Assembly: GCA_049595035.1 (NCBI GenBank) | Contig: JBMYKD010000015.1 | Coordinates: 1 to 48,739 of the forward strand | DNA: 48,739 nucleotides | Source of the DNA: UBA12202 sp049595035 | Lineage (GTDB): Bacteria; Pseudomonadota; Alphaproteobacteria; Puniceispirillales; UBA1172 | Direction of reading: 5' to 3' | Shown: in pieces, positions 25,388 to 34,834 of the stretch | Layout: every line of letters starts with the position of its first letter | Numbering within the stretch: the stretch's first letter is position 1 | The notes under the pieces: generated by a model | What the model was told of the DNA's origin: nothing | Database searches by the model: none | What the model saw: the letters and a program-made list of their open reading frames with translations, nothing else | Program-made: the position numbers and the translations under genes

Positions 25388-26564
25388 TATTGTCAGTTTT
25401 GACCGTCTGACCGCTGAAGCCGCAATGCGTCATTCTGATAGAGGATGGCCTAGTAGCAAGGATGAAGCATGGCGTTTTACAAATATCAATGCTATCAGAA
25501 AGGCCGATTTTTCCCCGGCGAAACAGGCCTTGACAGAGGATTCTTTCTCTGGTGAAAACTTAATACATTTTATCAATGGTATTTATCAACCTATTGAAAA
25601 TATGTCTTTTAGTAAGGGTATACATTGTCAGAAGTTATCTGTTGATACGGATTTATCCTCGGCATTGGCGGCGGCAGTTCCCGATGGGCACAATGTGGCA
25701 GATTTTGCCCTTGCCCATGCTAGTGATGGGCTGGCCATTACTATTGATCAGGTGGTAGATGCCCCTTTACAGATGATATTTGATTATGCGGGTGACGGGA
25801 TTTCCAGTCATGCTGTTCTGGTGTTTAAATTAATGCCGGGGGCTGAACTTACCATTCTGGAAGAACATAAAGGCGATGGTGCGGGTTTATCTGCTCCATT
25901 GATGCTTTTCTGTCTTGAAGAAGGGGCAAAACTTTATCATGCGCGGCGATTAGTTGAATCGGATGAACGATATCATCTGGGGCTTAATCTGGTGCAGCAA
26001 AAATCAGCCTCTCTCTATCATGGTGATATGGTTATGGCTGGTGGTGATATAACCCGAAGTGAAACGCAGGTGATCCTGACTGAACCTGATGCTAAATCCT
26101 ATCTCAATGCTGTTTATCTGGGTCGTGATAAGCAAATGCGTGATGTGACTAGCCGCATTGATCACGATGCCCCTGATTGCCAGTCTTTTCAACGTATTCA
26201 TGGCGTACTGGATGATCAGGCAAAAGCCGTATTTCAGGGTAAGGTGAAAGTCGAAAGATATGCCCAGAAAACAGATGGCAATCAGATGAGCCGGACGCTT
26301 ATATTGTCGCGTGATGCTGAAGCTAATACCAAGCCAGAGCTAGAAATCTATGCGGATGATGTGACCTGTTCCCATGGGGCAACAATTGGTGAGCTTGATA
26401 ATGATCAGCTATTCTATCTGATGAGCCGTGGTATCGGGCATGACGAAGCGCGTCAAATCCTGATTGAAGCCTTTCTGGTTGATGTTGTTGATGAGCTGGA
26501 TGACCCGCAACGGGAATGGCTGATTGCACCAATCGAAAACTGGATCAAAACGCGAGTACGTTAA
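25377..26564 (+). CDS. sufD: Fe-S assembly protein SufD
   Basis: A 395-residue SufB paralogue in the SufBC2D complex. N-terminal WPSSKDEAWRFTNI and the C-terminal CSHGATIGELDNDQLFYLMSRGI, with the conserved functional His, identify it. GGAG at 25364-25367 fixes the start at 25377, inside the sufC end. Its TAA shares one base with the sufS ATG (TAATG), so coupling is tight. The middle of the protein is less conserved, as usual. Confidence 0.95.
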   Translation: MPHDIVSFDRLTAEAAMRHSDRGWPSSKDEAWRFTNINAIRKADFSPAKQALTEDSFSGENLIHFINGIYQPIENMSFSKGIHCQKLSVDTDLSSALAAAVPDGHNVADFALAHASDGLAITIDQVVDAPLQMIFDYAGDGISSHAVLVFKLMPGAELTILEEHKGDGAGLSAPLMLFCLEEGAKLYHARRLVESDERYHLGLNLVQQKSASLYHGDMVMAGGDITRSETQVILTEPDAKSYLNAVYLGRDKQMRDVTSRIDHDAPDCQSFQRIHGVLDDQAKAVFQGKVKVERYAQKTDGNQMSRTLILSRDAEANTKPELEIYADDVTCSHGATIGELDNDQLFYLMSRGIGHDEARQILIEAFLVDVVDELDDPQREWLIAPIENWIKTRVR

Positions 26565-27808
26565 TGGAAACCCAACAGGCGACAGAAACAATGATAGACT
26601 GGCAAAATATCCGTTCAGATTTTCCCATCCTGCGTAGACAGGTGCATGGAAAGCCATTGACCTATCTGGATTCAGCCGCATCAGCACAAAAACCGCAAAT
26701 GGTGATTAATGCTGTTTCTGATGCTTATAGCCAGCACTATTCCAATGTTCATCGTGGCATTCACCAATTAAGCGAGGAATCTACCGACAAGTATGAACTC
26801 ACGCGATCTAAAATTGCCCATTTTATCAATGCACCCTCAACGGATGAGATTGTATTGACGCAAGGGGCAACCATGTCATTGAATATTATTGCCCAGTCAT
26901 ATGGTGGCATGGTGTTGAAAGAAGGTGATGAGGTATTGATTTCCATTGCTGACCACCATGCTAATATTGTCCCGTGGCAAATGGTTTGTCAGAAAACAGG
27001 TGCCACGCTGAAAGCAGCCCCTGTCGAACCTGATGGTCATATCGATATGGATAAGATAACGGCCATGGTAAACAAGAATACCCGCATTATTGCCATGCCG
27101 CATGTATCAAATGTGCTTGGTACAGTCTATGATATCAGGGCGTTATCCGAATTAGCCCATGCGCATGATGCTGTAATGGTCGTTGATGGCTGTCAAGGGG
27201 CTGTCCATATGCCGGTAGATGTTCAGGCATTAGGATGTGATTTCTATGTATTTTCCGCACATAAACTTTACGGCCCCAGCGGAATTGGAATGCTATGGGG
27301 AAAGAAGGAACTGCTGGCTGAAATGCCGCCCTTTATTGGTGGTGGGGCGATGATTGATCGGGTCACGATTGAACATTCTACCTATGCTGACCCGCCAGAA
27401 CGGTTTGAAGCAGGAACCCCACCCATTGCTGAAGCCATTGGCTTTGCCGCCGCTATTGATTATGTTGAAGCTATCGGTATGGATCAGATCAGAGATCACG
27501 AACATGATCTGATCACCTATGCCCATCAGAAACTGGCCGCTATTGACGGCGTGCGCCTGATAGGAACATCAACAGGCAAATCGGGAGTCATTTCATTTGT
27601 GATGGATTGCGCGCATCCACACGATATTTCGACCATTGTTGATCGGTCGGGGGTTGCTATTCGGGCAGGGCATCATTGTGCCCAGCCACTTCATGATTTT
27701 CTTGATTTATCCGCGACAGCCAGAGCAAGTGTTGGTATTTATAATTCGCGTCAGGATTTTGATGTACTGGCAGAAGCACTGGAAAAAGTGAAAGTGATTT
27801 TCGCATGA
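26564..27808 (+). CDS. sufS: Cysteine desulfurase SufS
   Basis: A 414-residue PLP enzyme that removes sulfur from L-cysteine as a persulfide to supply SufBCD. The PLP lysine is Lys234 in FSAHKLYGPSG, and the persulfide cysteine is Cys372 in RAGHHCAQP, as in group II desulfurases. HSNVHRG-like (SNVHRGIHQLSEE) and the TQGATMSLN loop are conserved. Group II enzymes normally use a SufE or SufU sulfur acceptor; neither is encoded in this operon. Confidence 0.96.
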   Translation: METQQATETMIDWQNIRSDFPILRRQVHGKPLTYLDSAASAQKPQMVINAVSDAYSQHYSNVHRGIHQLSEESTDKYELTRSKIAHFINAPSTDEIVLTQGATMSLNIIAQSYGGMVLKEGDEVLISIADHHANIVPWQMVCQKTGATLKAAPVEPDGHIDMDKITAMVNKNTRIIAMPHVSNVLGTVYDIRALSELAHAHDAVMVVDGCQGAVHMPVDVQALGCDFYVFSAHKLYGPSGIGMLWGKKELLAEMPPFIGGGAMIDRVTIEHSTYADPPERFEAGTPPIAEAIGFAAAIDYVEAIGMDQIRDHEHDLITYAHQKLAAIDGVRLIGTSTGKSGVISFVMDCAHPHDISTIVDRSGVAIRAGHHCAQPLHDFLDLSATARASVGIYNSRQDFDVLAEALEKVKVIFA

Positions 27809-28221
27809 GTATTGATCATCTGACCTTGCAAGATTTTATGCCGGACGGGGTGGGGCAACCAACTACCGAAGGCTATATTGCCCGGTCAGGTGACCATCTG
27901 ATTGATCAGGACAAGGCTGGCAAAGTTCCGGTTATTGATATTATAGATGCTTTGTCGACCGTTTTTGATCCTGAAATACCAGTGAACATATATGAACTTG
28001 GTCTGATATATGATATTGAACCTAAAGATAATGGTGATGTGTATATAACAATGTCGCTCACGGCACCCGGATGTCCGGTTGCCGGCATATTACCCAAGCA
28101 GGCGGCAGATGCTGTTGCCAAGCTTGATCATGTCGGGTTGGTTGAAGTTGAGCTTGTCTGGGACCCAGCATGGACAAAAGACCGGATGAGTGATGATGCC
28201 AGACTGGCGCTAGATATCTAA
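27805..28221 (+). CDS. sufT: SufT, MIP18/DUF59 Fe-S maturation factor
   Basis: A 138-residue DUF59 protein involved in Fe-S protein maturation. The core is IIDALSTVFDPEIPVNIYELGLIYDI, then MSLTAPGCPVAGILP with the conserved Cys, and VWDPAWTKDRMSDDAR at the C-terminus. About 40 residues precede the domain, as in SUF-linked members. It overlaps sufS by 4 bp (ATGA). Confidence 0.94.
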   Translation: MSIDHLTLQDFMPDGVGQPTTEGYIARSGDHLIDQDKAGKVPVIDIIDALSTVFDPEIPVNIYELGLIYDIEPKDNGDVYITMSLTAPGCPVAGILPKQAADAVAKLDHVGLVEVELVWDPAWTKDRMSDDARLALDI

Positions 28222-28235
28222 TGAGGTAGGCAAAT

Positions 28236-28589
28236 ATGTTTTCATCAGAAAAACCTATCATTACCCTGACTGATCGGGCCGCCCAGCATATTCAGAAATT
28301 GATGGATGCCGGGTCCAGTGATGTAATAGGGATCAGAGTTGGTATAAAAACAGCAGGATGTTCAGGCATGAAATACAATGTCGAATATGCCATGGACAAA
28401 AAACCGTTCGAAGATAGTATCACGACAAATGGCGTTACAGTAATGATCGACCCGGCCGCTGTCATGTTTCTTATTGGTTCCGAAATGGACTGGCAGGAAG
28501 ACAAGTTTGCTTCAGGTTTTGTGTTCAATAATCCGAATGAAACCGCACGTTGTGGATGCGGTGAAAGCTTTTCCGTAGAAGCCATCTAA
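28236..28589 (+). CDS. sufA: A-type Fe-S carrier SufA/IscA family
   Basis: A 117-residue HesB/IscA-family protein that carries or inserts Fe-S clusters. The three cluster-binding cysteines are in TAGCSGMKYN and near the C-terminus in CGCGESF. GAGGTAGG precedes the ATG. It is the seventh gene of the suf operon, 14 bp after sufT. Confidence 0.94.
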   Translation: MFSSEKPIITLTDRAAQHIQKLMDAGSSDVIGIRVGIKTAGCSGMKYNVEYAMDKKPFEDSITTNGVTVMIDPAAVMFLIGSEMDWQEDKFASGFVFNNPNETARCGCGESFSVEAI

Positions 28590-28623
28590 CGCTTTTCTAG
28601 CTTTTATATAAAAAGGAATAGTA

Positions 28624-30450
28624 ATGTCAGACCAAGCCGCAAAGCTTGATACGCAGGCCAAGTATCCTGTCCGCATTGGTGTTGGGCAAGCATTGTATGA
28701 ACTGGTTAGGTATATCTCACCGCGTGGTAACCGTGAGGTCATGACAAGAACATTACTGGCTTTGCTCTTTATTGCCATTGCCCGTGCCTCAACCTTGATC
28801 GTCCCAATAGCCTATGGATGGGTTGTTGATTTTGTATCGGATGATCCCTTTCAGTTTGATATATCGGTGATGTGGTGGTTATTGGGGGCATATGCTCTGG
28901 CGCGTATCAGCCAGCAATTCTTTGATGAGGGAAGTGAATATGTCTTTGTCAGGGTGGCGCAAAAGGCGGTTCATGCTGCGGCTCTTAAAACCTTTCGCCA
29001 TCTTCATTCATTAAGTTTGAAGTTCCATCTTGATCGCCAGACAGGGGGATTGACCCGTGCGATAGAACGTGGGGCAAAGGGAATGGAATTCCTGCTGACC
29101 TTTGCTCTGTTGGAAGTCATGCCCCTGTTAATCGAACTCATTCTTGTGTCTGCTATTCTATGGGGAATGTTCGGGTTTTATTATGCCCTGGTCACGGTGG
29201 TAACGGTGCTGATCTATTCGGCATATACGCTGATCTTGACCGAATGGCGGATCAAGTTTCGCCGTCGCATGAATGATGCGGATGAAAAGGCGGCAACACG
29301 CGCGGTTGATTCATTGCTGAATTATGAAACTGTAAAGTATTTCAACGCTGAAGAGATAGAAGCTAAACGATTTTCTAAGGCATTAAAATATTATGAAGAT
29401 GCTGCGGTTATCTCACGCACGTCATTGTCTTTGGTTAATATTGGTCAGGGATTGATCATATCCATTGGCCTGATGATTGTGATGGGACTGGCTGGTCATG
29501 ATATCAAGGCCGGTAATCTGTCCATTGGCAGTTTTGTTGTGGTTAATACCTATCTGATCCAGTTATATCTGCCGCTTAACTTTCTTGGATATATCTATCG
29601 TGAGATTAGGCAATCTATTGCTGATATGGAACGGATGTTTTCCCTTTTAACTGAAGACCCGGATATCAAAGATAATCCGAATGCCTTGCCACTTCGTATT
29701 TCTGGTGGCCGGATTGATTTTGAAAATATTACCTTTTCCTATGGCAATCGAGCTATTCTGAAAAACCTTAGCTTTACTGTTGAGTCGGGAAAGCGAGTGG
29801 CTCTGGTTGGCCCTAGTGGTGCTGGCAAATCAACGATTTCTAAATTGATGTTCAGATTTTATGATCCGGATTATGGTGATGTGCGTATTGATGGTCAGTC
29901 TTTACGTGATCTGGAACAATCCAGCCTTCGGGCTGAAATTGCCATGGTTCCACAGGATACTGTGCTATTTAATACGACAATTGCTGAAAATATCGCCTAT
30001 GGTACAGAAGTGTTGGATTTGGATGCTGTCCGTAATGCGGCCAGATTAGCGTCACTTGATCAATTTATATCTTCTCTGCCAGATGGATATGATACCAAAG
30101 TTGGTGAGCGGGGGTTAAAACTGTCTGGTGGTGAAAAACAGCGTGTTGCCATCGCAAGAGCGATATTGAAAAATCCATCCATCTTCCTTTTTGATGAAGC
30201 CACATCGGCACTGGATAGCCATACCGAAAAACAAATTCAGCATTCTTTAAACGCGATAAGCGAGGAACGCACAACATTAATTATTGCCCATCGTCTATCA
30301 ACGATTGTTTCATGTGATGAAATACTGGTTCTGGTTAAGGGTGAAATTGTTGAACGGGGCACACATAATACCCTTCTTGCTAAAAAAGGCGTATATTTTG
30401 AGATGTGGCAAAGACAGGCCTCAGAAAGCCCCCACATTACGCAGGCTTGA
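28624..30450 (+). CDS. Atm1/HMT-type ABC exporter
   Basis: A 608-residue ABC half-transporter with N-terminal membrane domain (about residues 35-325, six helices) and C-terminal ATPase. Walker A is GPSGAGKST, the signature LSGGEKQRVAIARAI and Walker B IFLFDEATSALD. The region LDRQTGGLTRAIERG and LNYETVKYFNAE match mitochondrial Atm1 and its alphaproteobacterial relatives, which export glutathione-linked sulfur compounds or metals and support cytosolic Fe-S homeostasis. AAGGAA lies before the ATG, and its position after sufA supports this role. Confidence 0.92.
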   Translation: MSDQAAKLDTQAKYPVRIGVGQALYELVRYISPRGNREVMTRTLLALLFIAIARASTLIVPIAYGWVVDFVSDDPFQFDISVMWWLLGAYALARISQQFFDEGSEYVFVRVAQKAVHAAALKTFRHLHSLSLKFHLDRQTGGLTRAIERGAKGMEFLLTFALLEVMPLLIELILVSAILWGMFGFYYALVTVVTVLIYSAYTLILTEWRIKFRRRMNDADEKAATRAVDSLLNYETVKYFNAEEIEAKRFSKALKYYEDAAVISRTSLSLVNIGQGLIISIGLMIVMGLAGHDIKAGNLSIGSFVVVNTYLIQLYLPLNFLGYIYREIRQSIADMERMFSLLTEDPDIKDNPNALPLRISGGRIDFENITFSYGNRAILKNLSFTVESGKRVALVGPSGAGKSTISKLMFRFYDPDYGDVRIDGQSLRDLEQSSLRAEIAMVPQDTVLFNTTIAENIAYGTEVLDLDAVRNAARLASLDQFISSLPDGYDTKVGERGLKLSGGEKQRVAIARAILKNPSIFLFDEATSALDSHTEKQIQHSLNAISEERTTLIIAHRLSTIVSCDEILVLVKGEIVERGTHNTLLAKKGVYFEMWQRQASESPHITQA

Positions 30451-31394
30451 TGATGCTAGACCACTCTATGCCAGATATATCCTTTCTGCCGCATCGGGGC
30501 ATTGATATCCGTTATGGTATATGGGGAAAGGTGTCGCATGCCCCGTCGGATCAATCAGACAAACCGGTTATTGTGATCTTGCCGGGGTTGTCGGAGTTTA
30601 TTGAAAAATATGCTGTTATTCTTGCACCACTTTTGAAACATGATGTTGATGCGCTTATTCTGGATTGGCCTTCTCAGGGGTTAAGTGGACGTTTCTTGGA
30701 ACAACGGCTTCCTGTCCATATTGATCATTTTGATCAATATCTGGATGCGTTATCGGCATTACTTCTGCATGTTGGGATAACGCATAACCGGCCGGTTGTT
30801 TTTTTCGGGCATTCCATGGGGGCGCATCTGGCTTTACGGGCGGTGAGAGAATTTAGTCACCTTGAGGTGAGGGGGGTATTGATATCTGCCCCTATGATGC
30901 AATTATCCTTGTCACCATCATGGATGATGAGGCCTTTGTTATGGTTATTAACCCGAATGGGATATGCCAGAAAGCCGGTATCAAAAAAGCATGATAGGGA
31001 AAATGGTAACGTGTTTTATCCGGATAATCCGCTGACCAGTGATCCTGATGGATATGCCTTGATGCCTAAATTATGGGCGGAATATCCAGATGCTAAGACC
31101 TATGAGCCTACCTATGGCTGGGTTGAGGCGGCGTATCAGTCCTGCCGCCGTACCACGGCATCACAGGCATGGCTAAAATCCGTGTCAGGCCCGATTCAAG
31201 CACACTTACCCGTAGATGAGCGGGTTGTTGATGGTGATATCCAGAAATGGAGCGTGGAACAATTCCCCCAGTGTGAGGTCATCATTTATCCATCAGCGCG
31301 GCATGAATTGATGCTTGAAGATGCCAAAACCAGAGATATGTTTTGGCATAATGCCTTACGGTTTCTTCAAGATATCAACGCTATTCCAGCATAA
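30450..31394 (+). CDS. Alpha/beta hydrolase, lysophospholipase-like
   Basis: A 314-residue alpha/beta hydrolase of the PldB/monoacylglycerol-lipase type. Visible features are VILPGLSEFIEKYA (oxyanion region), LDWPSQGLSGR, the nucleophile elbow VVFFGHSMGAHLALR and the catalytic His in SARHELMLED; an Asp in LPVDERVVD probably completes the triad. Its ATG shares one base with the exporter stop (TGATG), so it is translationally coupled to the suf/Atm1 transcript. The substrate is unknown. Confidence 0.87.
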   Translation: MMLDHSMPDISFLPHRGIDIRYGIWGKVSHAPSDQSDKPVIVILPGLSEFIEKYAVILAPLLKHDVDALILDWPSQGLSGRFLEQRLPVHIDHFDQYLDALSALLLHVGITHNRPVVFFGHSMGAHLALRAVREFSHLEVRGVLISAPMMQLSLSPSWMMRPLLWLLTRMGYARKPVSKKHDRENGNVFYPDNPLTSDPDGYALMPKLWAEYPDAKTYEPTYGWVEAAYQSCRRTTASQAWLKSVSGPIQAHLPVDERVVDGDIQKWSVEQFPQCEVIIYPSARHELMLEDAKTRDMFWHNALRFLQDINAIPA

Positions 31395-31412
31395 TCAGAT
31401 CATAAGCCCAGA

Positions 31413-32195
31413 CTAGAATAAAAACTGTTCCTGCATGGCGCGTTCCGCCAGACCCTGACCGGGGTCACTTAGGATGGTATAGCTAATGCTATTATCCATC
31501 TTAATCGTAACTTCGGTGACGTCACGGACTTCTGTACCATCGGCGGCGGCACTAGCGGGGCGAAACTCTGGTTCGATCATAGTCAGATGGACTTCTGATG
31601 ATTGCGGAAGAATGGCGCCACGCCAACGGCGCGGACGAAAAGCGCTAACCGGTGTCATGGCCAGAACATCTGATCCAAGGGGAATAATTGGGCCATGTGC
31701 CGATAGATTATAGGCTGTTGATCCTGCTGGTGTTGAAATAATGAGTCCATCACCAACCATTTCAGGTAACCGCTGGATACCATCAATAGAAATGCTGCAT
31801 TTGACGGCCTGATGGCTTTCCCGTGATATCGATACTTCATTAATGCCATGGGCATGATGCACATCGCCGTGAATAGTACGAGCGGTCATGGAAAGGGGGT
31901 GAATAATGGTTTGTTCCGCATGATTTATGCAGTCAATCAGATCATCCTGATGATATGTATTCATCAGAAACCCGACGGTTCCACAATTCATGCCATAAAC
32001 AGGAATATTTTCGAGGGAATTATCAGAGCGTTTCACATTTACAGATGCCTTGAGTGTCTTTAGCATCTTACCATCACCACCAAGTGCCACAATCACATCA
32101 CAGGATTCGATGGGGTTTTGACCATATGTTGCAACAAGTTCGGTTAACCGCTGTTGTGCCATTGGTTTATCTGATGCGGTGAAATGAAATCGCAT
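31413..32195 (-). CDS. nadK: NAD kinase
   Basis: A 260-residue NAD kinase that phosphorylates NAD to NADP in the cytosol. The motif VALGGDGKMLKTL holds the GGDG signature; YGMNCGTVGFLMN, the NE of INEVSISRES, and GDGLIISTPAGSTAYNLSAHGP are the nucleotide-binding loops. AGAGGA precedes the ATG. The C-terminus is typical of the short alphaproteobacterial form. It converges on the hydrolase gene and diverges from fdhD. Confidence 0.95.
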   Translation of the reverse strand: MRFHFTASDKPMAQQRLTELVATYGQNPIESCDVIVALGGDGKMLKTLKASVNVKRSDNSLENIPVYGMNCGTVGFLMNTYHQDDLIDCINHAEQTIIHPLSMTARTIHGDVHHAHGINEVSISRESHQAVKCSISIDGIQRLPEMVGDGLIISTPAGSTAYNLSAHGPIIPLGSDVLAMTPVSAFRPRRWRGAILPQSSEVHLTMIEPEFRPASAAADGTEVRDVTEVTIKMDNSISYTILSDPGQGLAERAMQEQFLF

Positions 32196-32293
32196 GAATA
32201 TATCCTCTTGCGAGAAGACATAGCATAAATCTGGCTAATGTGCCATGATATGCTTGCTTTGTTTATGCCAATCCCAATTGGATTTATCAGAAT

Positions 32294-33193
32294 ATGACAG
32301 ATATTTGTTTTAAAAATGCATCGGTTTTACCGAAACCGGAAAATAGCAATCTGGTAAAGATTGTTGAAGGCAGGGATGAACATAATCAACCTATCAAGGT
32401 GCCGGTGGTAACGGAATTTCCCATAACCATCTTTCTGAATAAACAGGAAATTGTTACCACGATGAGCTTGGGTGACTGGCCAGACTATCTGGCGGTCGGG
32501 TTTTTGAAAAACCAGAATATGCTCAATGATAATGATATCATCACCGGAATAGATGTTGATGAAGATTTAGGTGTTGTTGTTGTGCGGACGCAACGCGAAA
32601 CAGATTATGAAGATAAACTGAAAAAGAAAATACAGACTAGCGGTTGCGCACAGGGCACGCAATTCGGCGATATGATGGATGCGGTAAACAATATCACCCT
32701 TAACCCTGATGCCCGCATTCATACCTCTGCTATGATGCGATTGATCAAGACCATTAATACATTGCCAAGCCTGTATCTGTCTGCAGGTGCTATTCATGGC
32801 TGTGTTCTGGCTGAAGGTGATCAGATTCTTGCCTATATCGAAGATGTGGGCCGGCATAATGCTGTTGATAAAATTGCTGGCTGGATGCGGCTTAATCAGA
32901 TTTCTGGCAAGAATAAGATTTTCTATACAACTGGCCGGCTAACGAGCGAAATGGTAATAAAAACAGTTCAGATGCAGATACCTATACTGGTATCGCGATC
33001 CGGATTTACCCATTCAGGGGTAACCATGGCATACCAAACAGGATTGACCCTGATTGGTCGGGCAAGAGGAAAACGATTTACCGCCTTAACAGGATGTGAA
33101 CGCATTATTGATGATCATGAAGGGGCCGATTGGGATAGAAAAGAAGATCAGGGCGAACCGTTATCCCCACAACGGGCGGCATCACGACCATGA
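32294..33193 (+). CDS. fdhD: Formate dehydrogenase accessory sulfurtransferase FdhD
   Basis: A 299-residue protein that delivers sulfur to the molybdenum cofactor of formate dehydrogenase. The catalytic loop has TSGCAQGTQF with a single Cys, where E. coli FdhD has a CxxC. Later motifs are YIEDVGRHNAVDKIAGWM, YTTGRLTSEMVIK, SRSGFTHSGV and LIGRARGKRFTALTGCERI. It overlaps mobA by 4 bp (ATGA), so the pair serves molybdoenzyme maturation. The formate dehydrogenase genes themselves are not in the window. Confidence 0.94.
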   Translation: MTDICFKNASVLPKPENSNLVKIVEGRDEHNQPIKVPVVTEFPITIFLNKQEIVTTMSLGDWPDYLAVGFLKNQNMLNDNDIITGIDVDEDLGVVVVRTQRETDYEDKLKKKIQTSGCAQGTQFGDMMDAVNNITLNPDARIHTSAMMRLIKTINTLPSLYLSAGAIHGCVLAEGDQILAYIEDVGRHNAVDKIAGWMRLNQISGKNKIFYTTGRLTSEMVIKTVQMQIPILVSRSGFTHSGVTMAYQTGLTLIGRARGKRFTALTGCERIIDDHEGADWDRKEDQGEPLSPQRAASRP

Positions 33194-33816
33194 CCGAAAA
33201 CCCATCCCCGTTAGCATCTAATATCGTCGCTGTTATACTGGCTGGTGGTCAGGCTAGACGCATGGGTGGCGGTGATAAAACCCTCATCGAACTTCATGGA
33301 AAGCCTATCCTGCAACATATTCTGGATCGTCTAAAGCCACAATGTGAGCATATCATGCTTAATGCTAATGGCCATCTGGATAGATTTACGGCATTTGGTT
33401 TTCCAGTGATTGCAGACCCGGTTGACGGGTTTCTTGGGCCGCTTGCCGGTATTCTTGCCGGACTTGATGCCGTGGCAATACAATATCCGGATAAAACCCA
33501 TATCCTCAGCCTTGCTGGTGATACGCCATTCATCCCGCATCATCTGATTGACTATATGTGCGCTCATGCTAGCCCATCTAATATTGTCTGTGCGGTTTCT
33601 CAAGGGCGTAAGCATCCTGTCTTTGGGCTATGGCCTGTGGCTATCCGTTCAGAATTGCGTGATCAGCTGATTAATCATGATGTTCGGAAAATTGATCGCT
33701 TTACAGCAGATTATGATGTTGCGTTATGTTCATTTGATGGGGTGCCTGATCCTTTTTTCAATATTAATACCGAAGAAGATATTGATAAGGCCAGCCGTAT
33801 TTTGAGCCGCATTTAG
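33190..33816 (+). CDS. mobA: Molybdenum cofactor guanylyltransferase
   Basis: A 208-residue nucleotidyltransferase attaching GMP to molybdopterin to make MGD. The N-terminal AVILAGGQARRMGGGDKTL is the GTP-binding signature, and LSLAGDTPFIPHHLIDYM carries the metal-binding Asp. PVFGLWPVAIRSELRDQL and FFNINTEEDI are further family motifs. Coupled to fdhD. Confidence 0.94.
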   Translation: MTENPSPLASNIVAVILAGGQARRMGGGDKTLIELHGKPILQHILDRLKPQCEHIMLNANGHLDRFTAFGFPVIADPVDGFLGPLAGILAGLDAVAIQYPDKTHILSLAGDTPFIPHHLIDYMCAHASPSNIVCAVSQGRKHPVFGLWPVAIRSELRDQLINHDVRKIDRFTADYDVALCSFDGVPDPFFNINTEEDIDKASRILSRI

Positions 33817-33895
33817 GGTAATATGCCAGAAACACTTGCAACATTGGAAAAGCTAGCTAGATTAGCCCTAAATACGACAGCGACAGGCAGGCATA

Positions 33896-34834
33896 ATGCT
33901 TGAAACAACACAATTATTGGCAAATACATATAAAGCGGCCATTGACCGGCTGGTTAGTCATCTGGATAGTCAATTCGATCATGCGGTTGATCTGATACTG
34001 GCATCATCTGGTCAGGTGATTGTATGTGGAATGGGTAAATCCGGTCTGTTTGGCCAGAAAATATCATCCACACTGGCATCAACAGGTACGCCAAGCATCT
34101 TTTTGCATCCGGCTGAAGCGATACATGGAGATTTAGGACGGGTTCGGGCAAATGATGTTTTGCTGCTGATATCCAATTCCGGTGAAACGGAAGAAATTAT
34201 CCGTTTGCTACCGGCATTTGAACGGATTGGTATCACTGGCATTGCCTTTACCGGCAATATGAATTCCAGTCTGGCGCGACATTGCGATATTGTGCTTGAT
34301 ATTTCTGTTGATAGAGAAGCATGCCCTCTTAATCTGGCTCCGACTACATCTGGGTTAACCTCACTAGTAATGGGTGATGCGCTTGCCATTGCCTTGATGG
34401 AAAAACGCGGTTTTAAGGTAGAAGATTTTGCCGCGACGCATCCGGGGGGTGCGCTTGGCAAGCGGCTGTTAACACGGGTAAGCGATCAGATGATAACGGA
34501 AAATCTGCCTTTTGTTGATGGTGGCGAGTCCATGTCATCGGTTATTGTCACCATGACAGAGGGCAGGCTAGGTATTGCTCTGGTTGGAACGGCAGATCAT
34601 CTGGAAGGTATTATTACTGATGGTGATTTGCGGCGGGCGATTGGTGATCAGATAGATTTTCAGACGACCACAGCACATGACTTGATGTCGCCAAATCCGC
34701 TATCCATTGCATCTGATGCCAAAATGGCAGATGCAGAAGCTAAAATGCAGGAAGCGCGGGTGCAGTGTCTGGTTGTCATCAACCATCAACATCAGGTAAG
34801 TGGTGTTGTGCAGATATTTCACTCCCCCTCATGA
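33896..34834 (+). CDS. kdsD: Arabinose-5-phosphate isomerase, KdsD/KpsF family
   Basis: A 312-residue enzyme converting ribulose 5-phosphate to arabinose 5-phosphate for Kdo (LPS core) synthesis. The SIS domain (about residues 30-170) has VIVCGMGKSGLFGQKISSTL, HPAEAIHGDLG and LLISNSGETEEI. The linker THPGGALGKRLL leads to two CBS repeats (about 205-312). Its stop overlaps the queA start (ATGA), tying an LPS-sugar gene to the queuosine genes. Confidence 0.92.
   Translation: MLETTQLLANTYKAAIDRLVSHLDSQFDHAVDLILASSGQVIVCGMGKSGLFGQKISSTLASTGTPSIFLHPAEAIHGDLGRVRANDVLLLISNSGETEEIIRLLPAFERIGITGIAFTGNMNSSLARHCDIVLDISVDREACPLNLAPTTSGLTSLVMGDALAIALMEKRGFKVEDFAATHPGGALGKRLLTRVSDQMITENLPFVDGGESMSSVIVTMTEGRLGIALVGTADHLEGIITDGDLRRAIGDQIDFQTTTAHDLMSPNPLSIASDAKMADAEAKMQEARVQCLVVINHQHQVSGVVQIFHSPS

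Noticed and set aside
33817..33895. Small gene between mobA and kdsD
   Set aside because: The only start yields a short frame without a convincing domain that runs into kdsD; treated as a leader.
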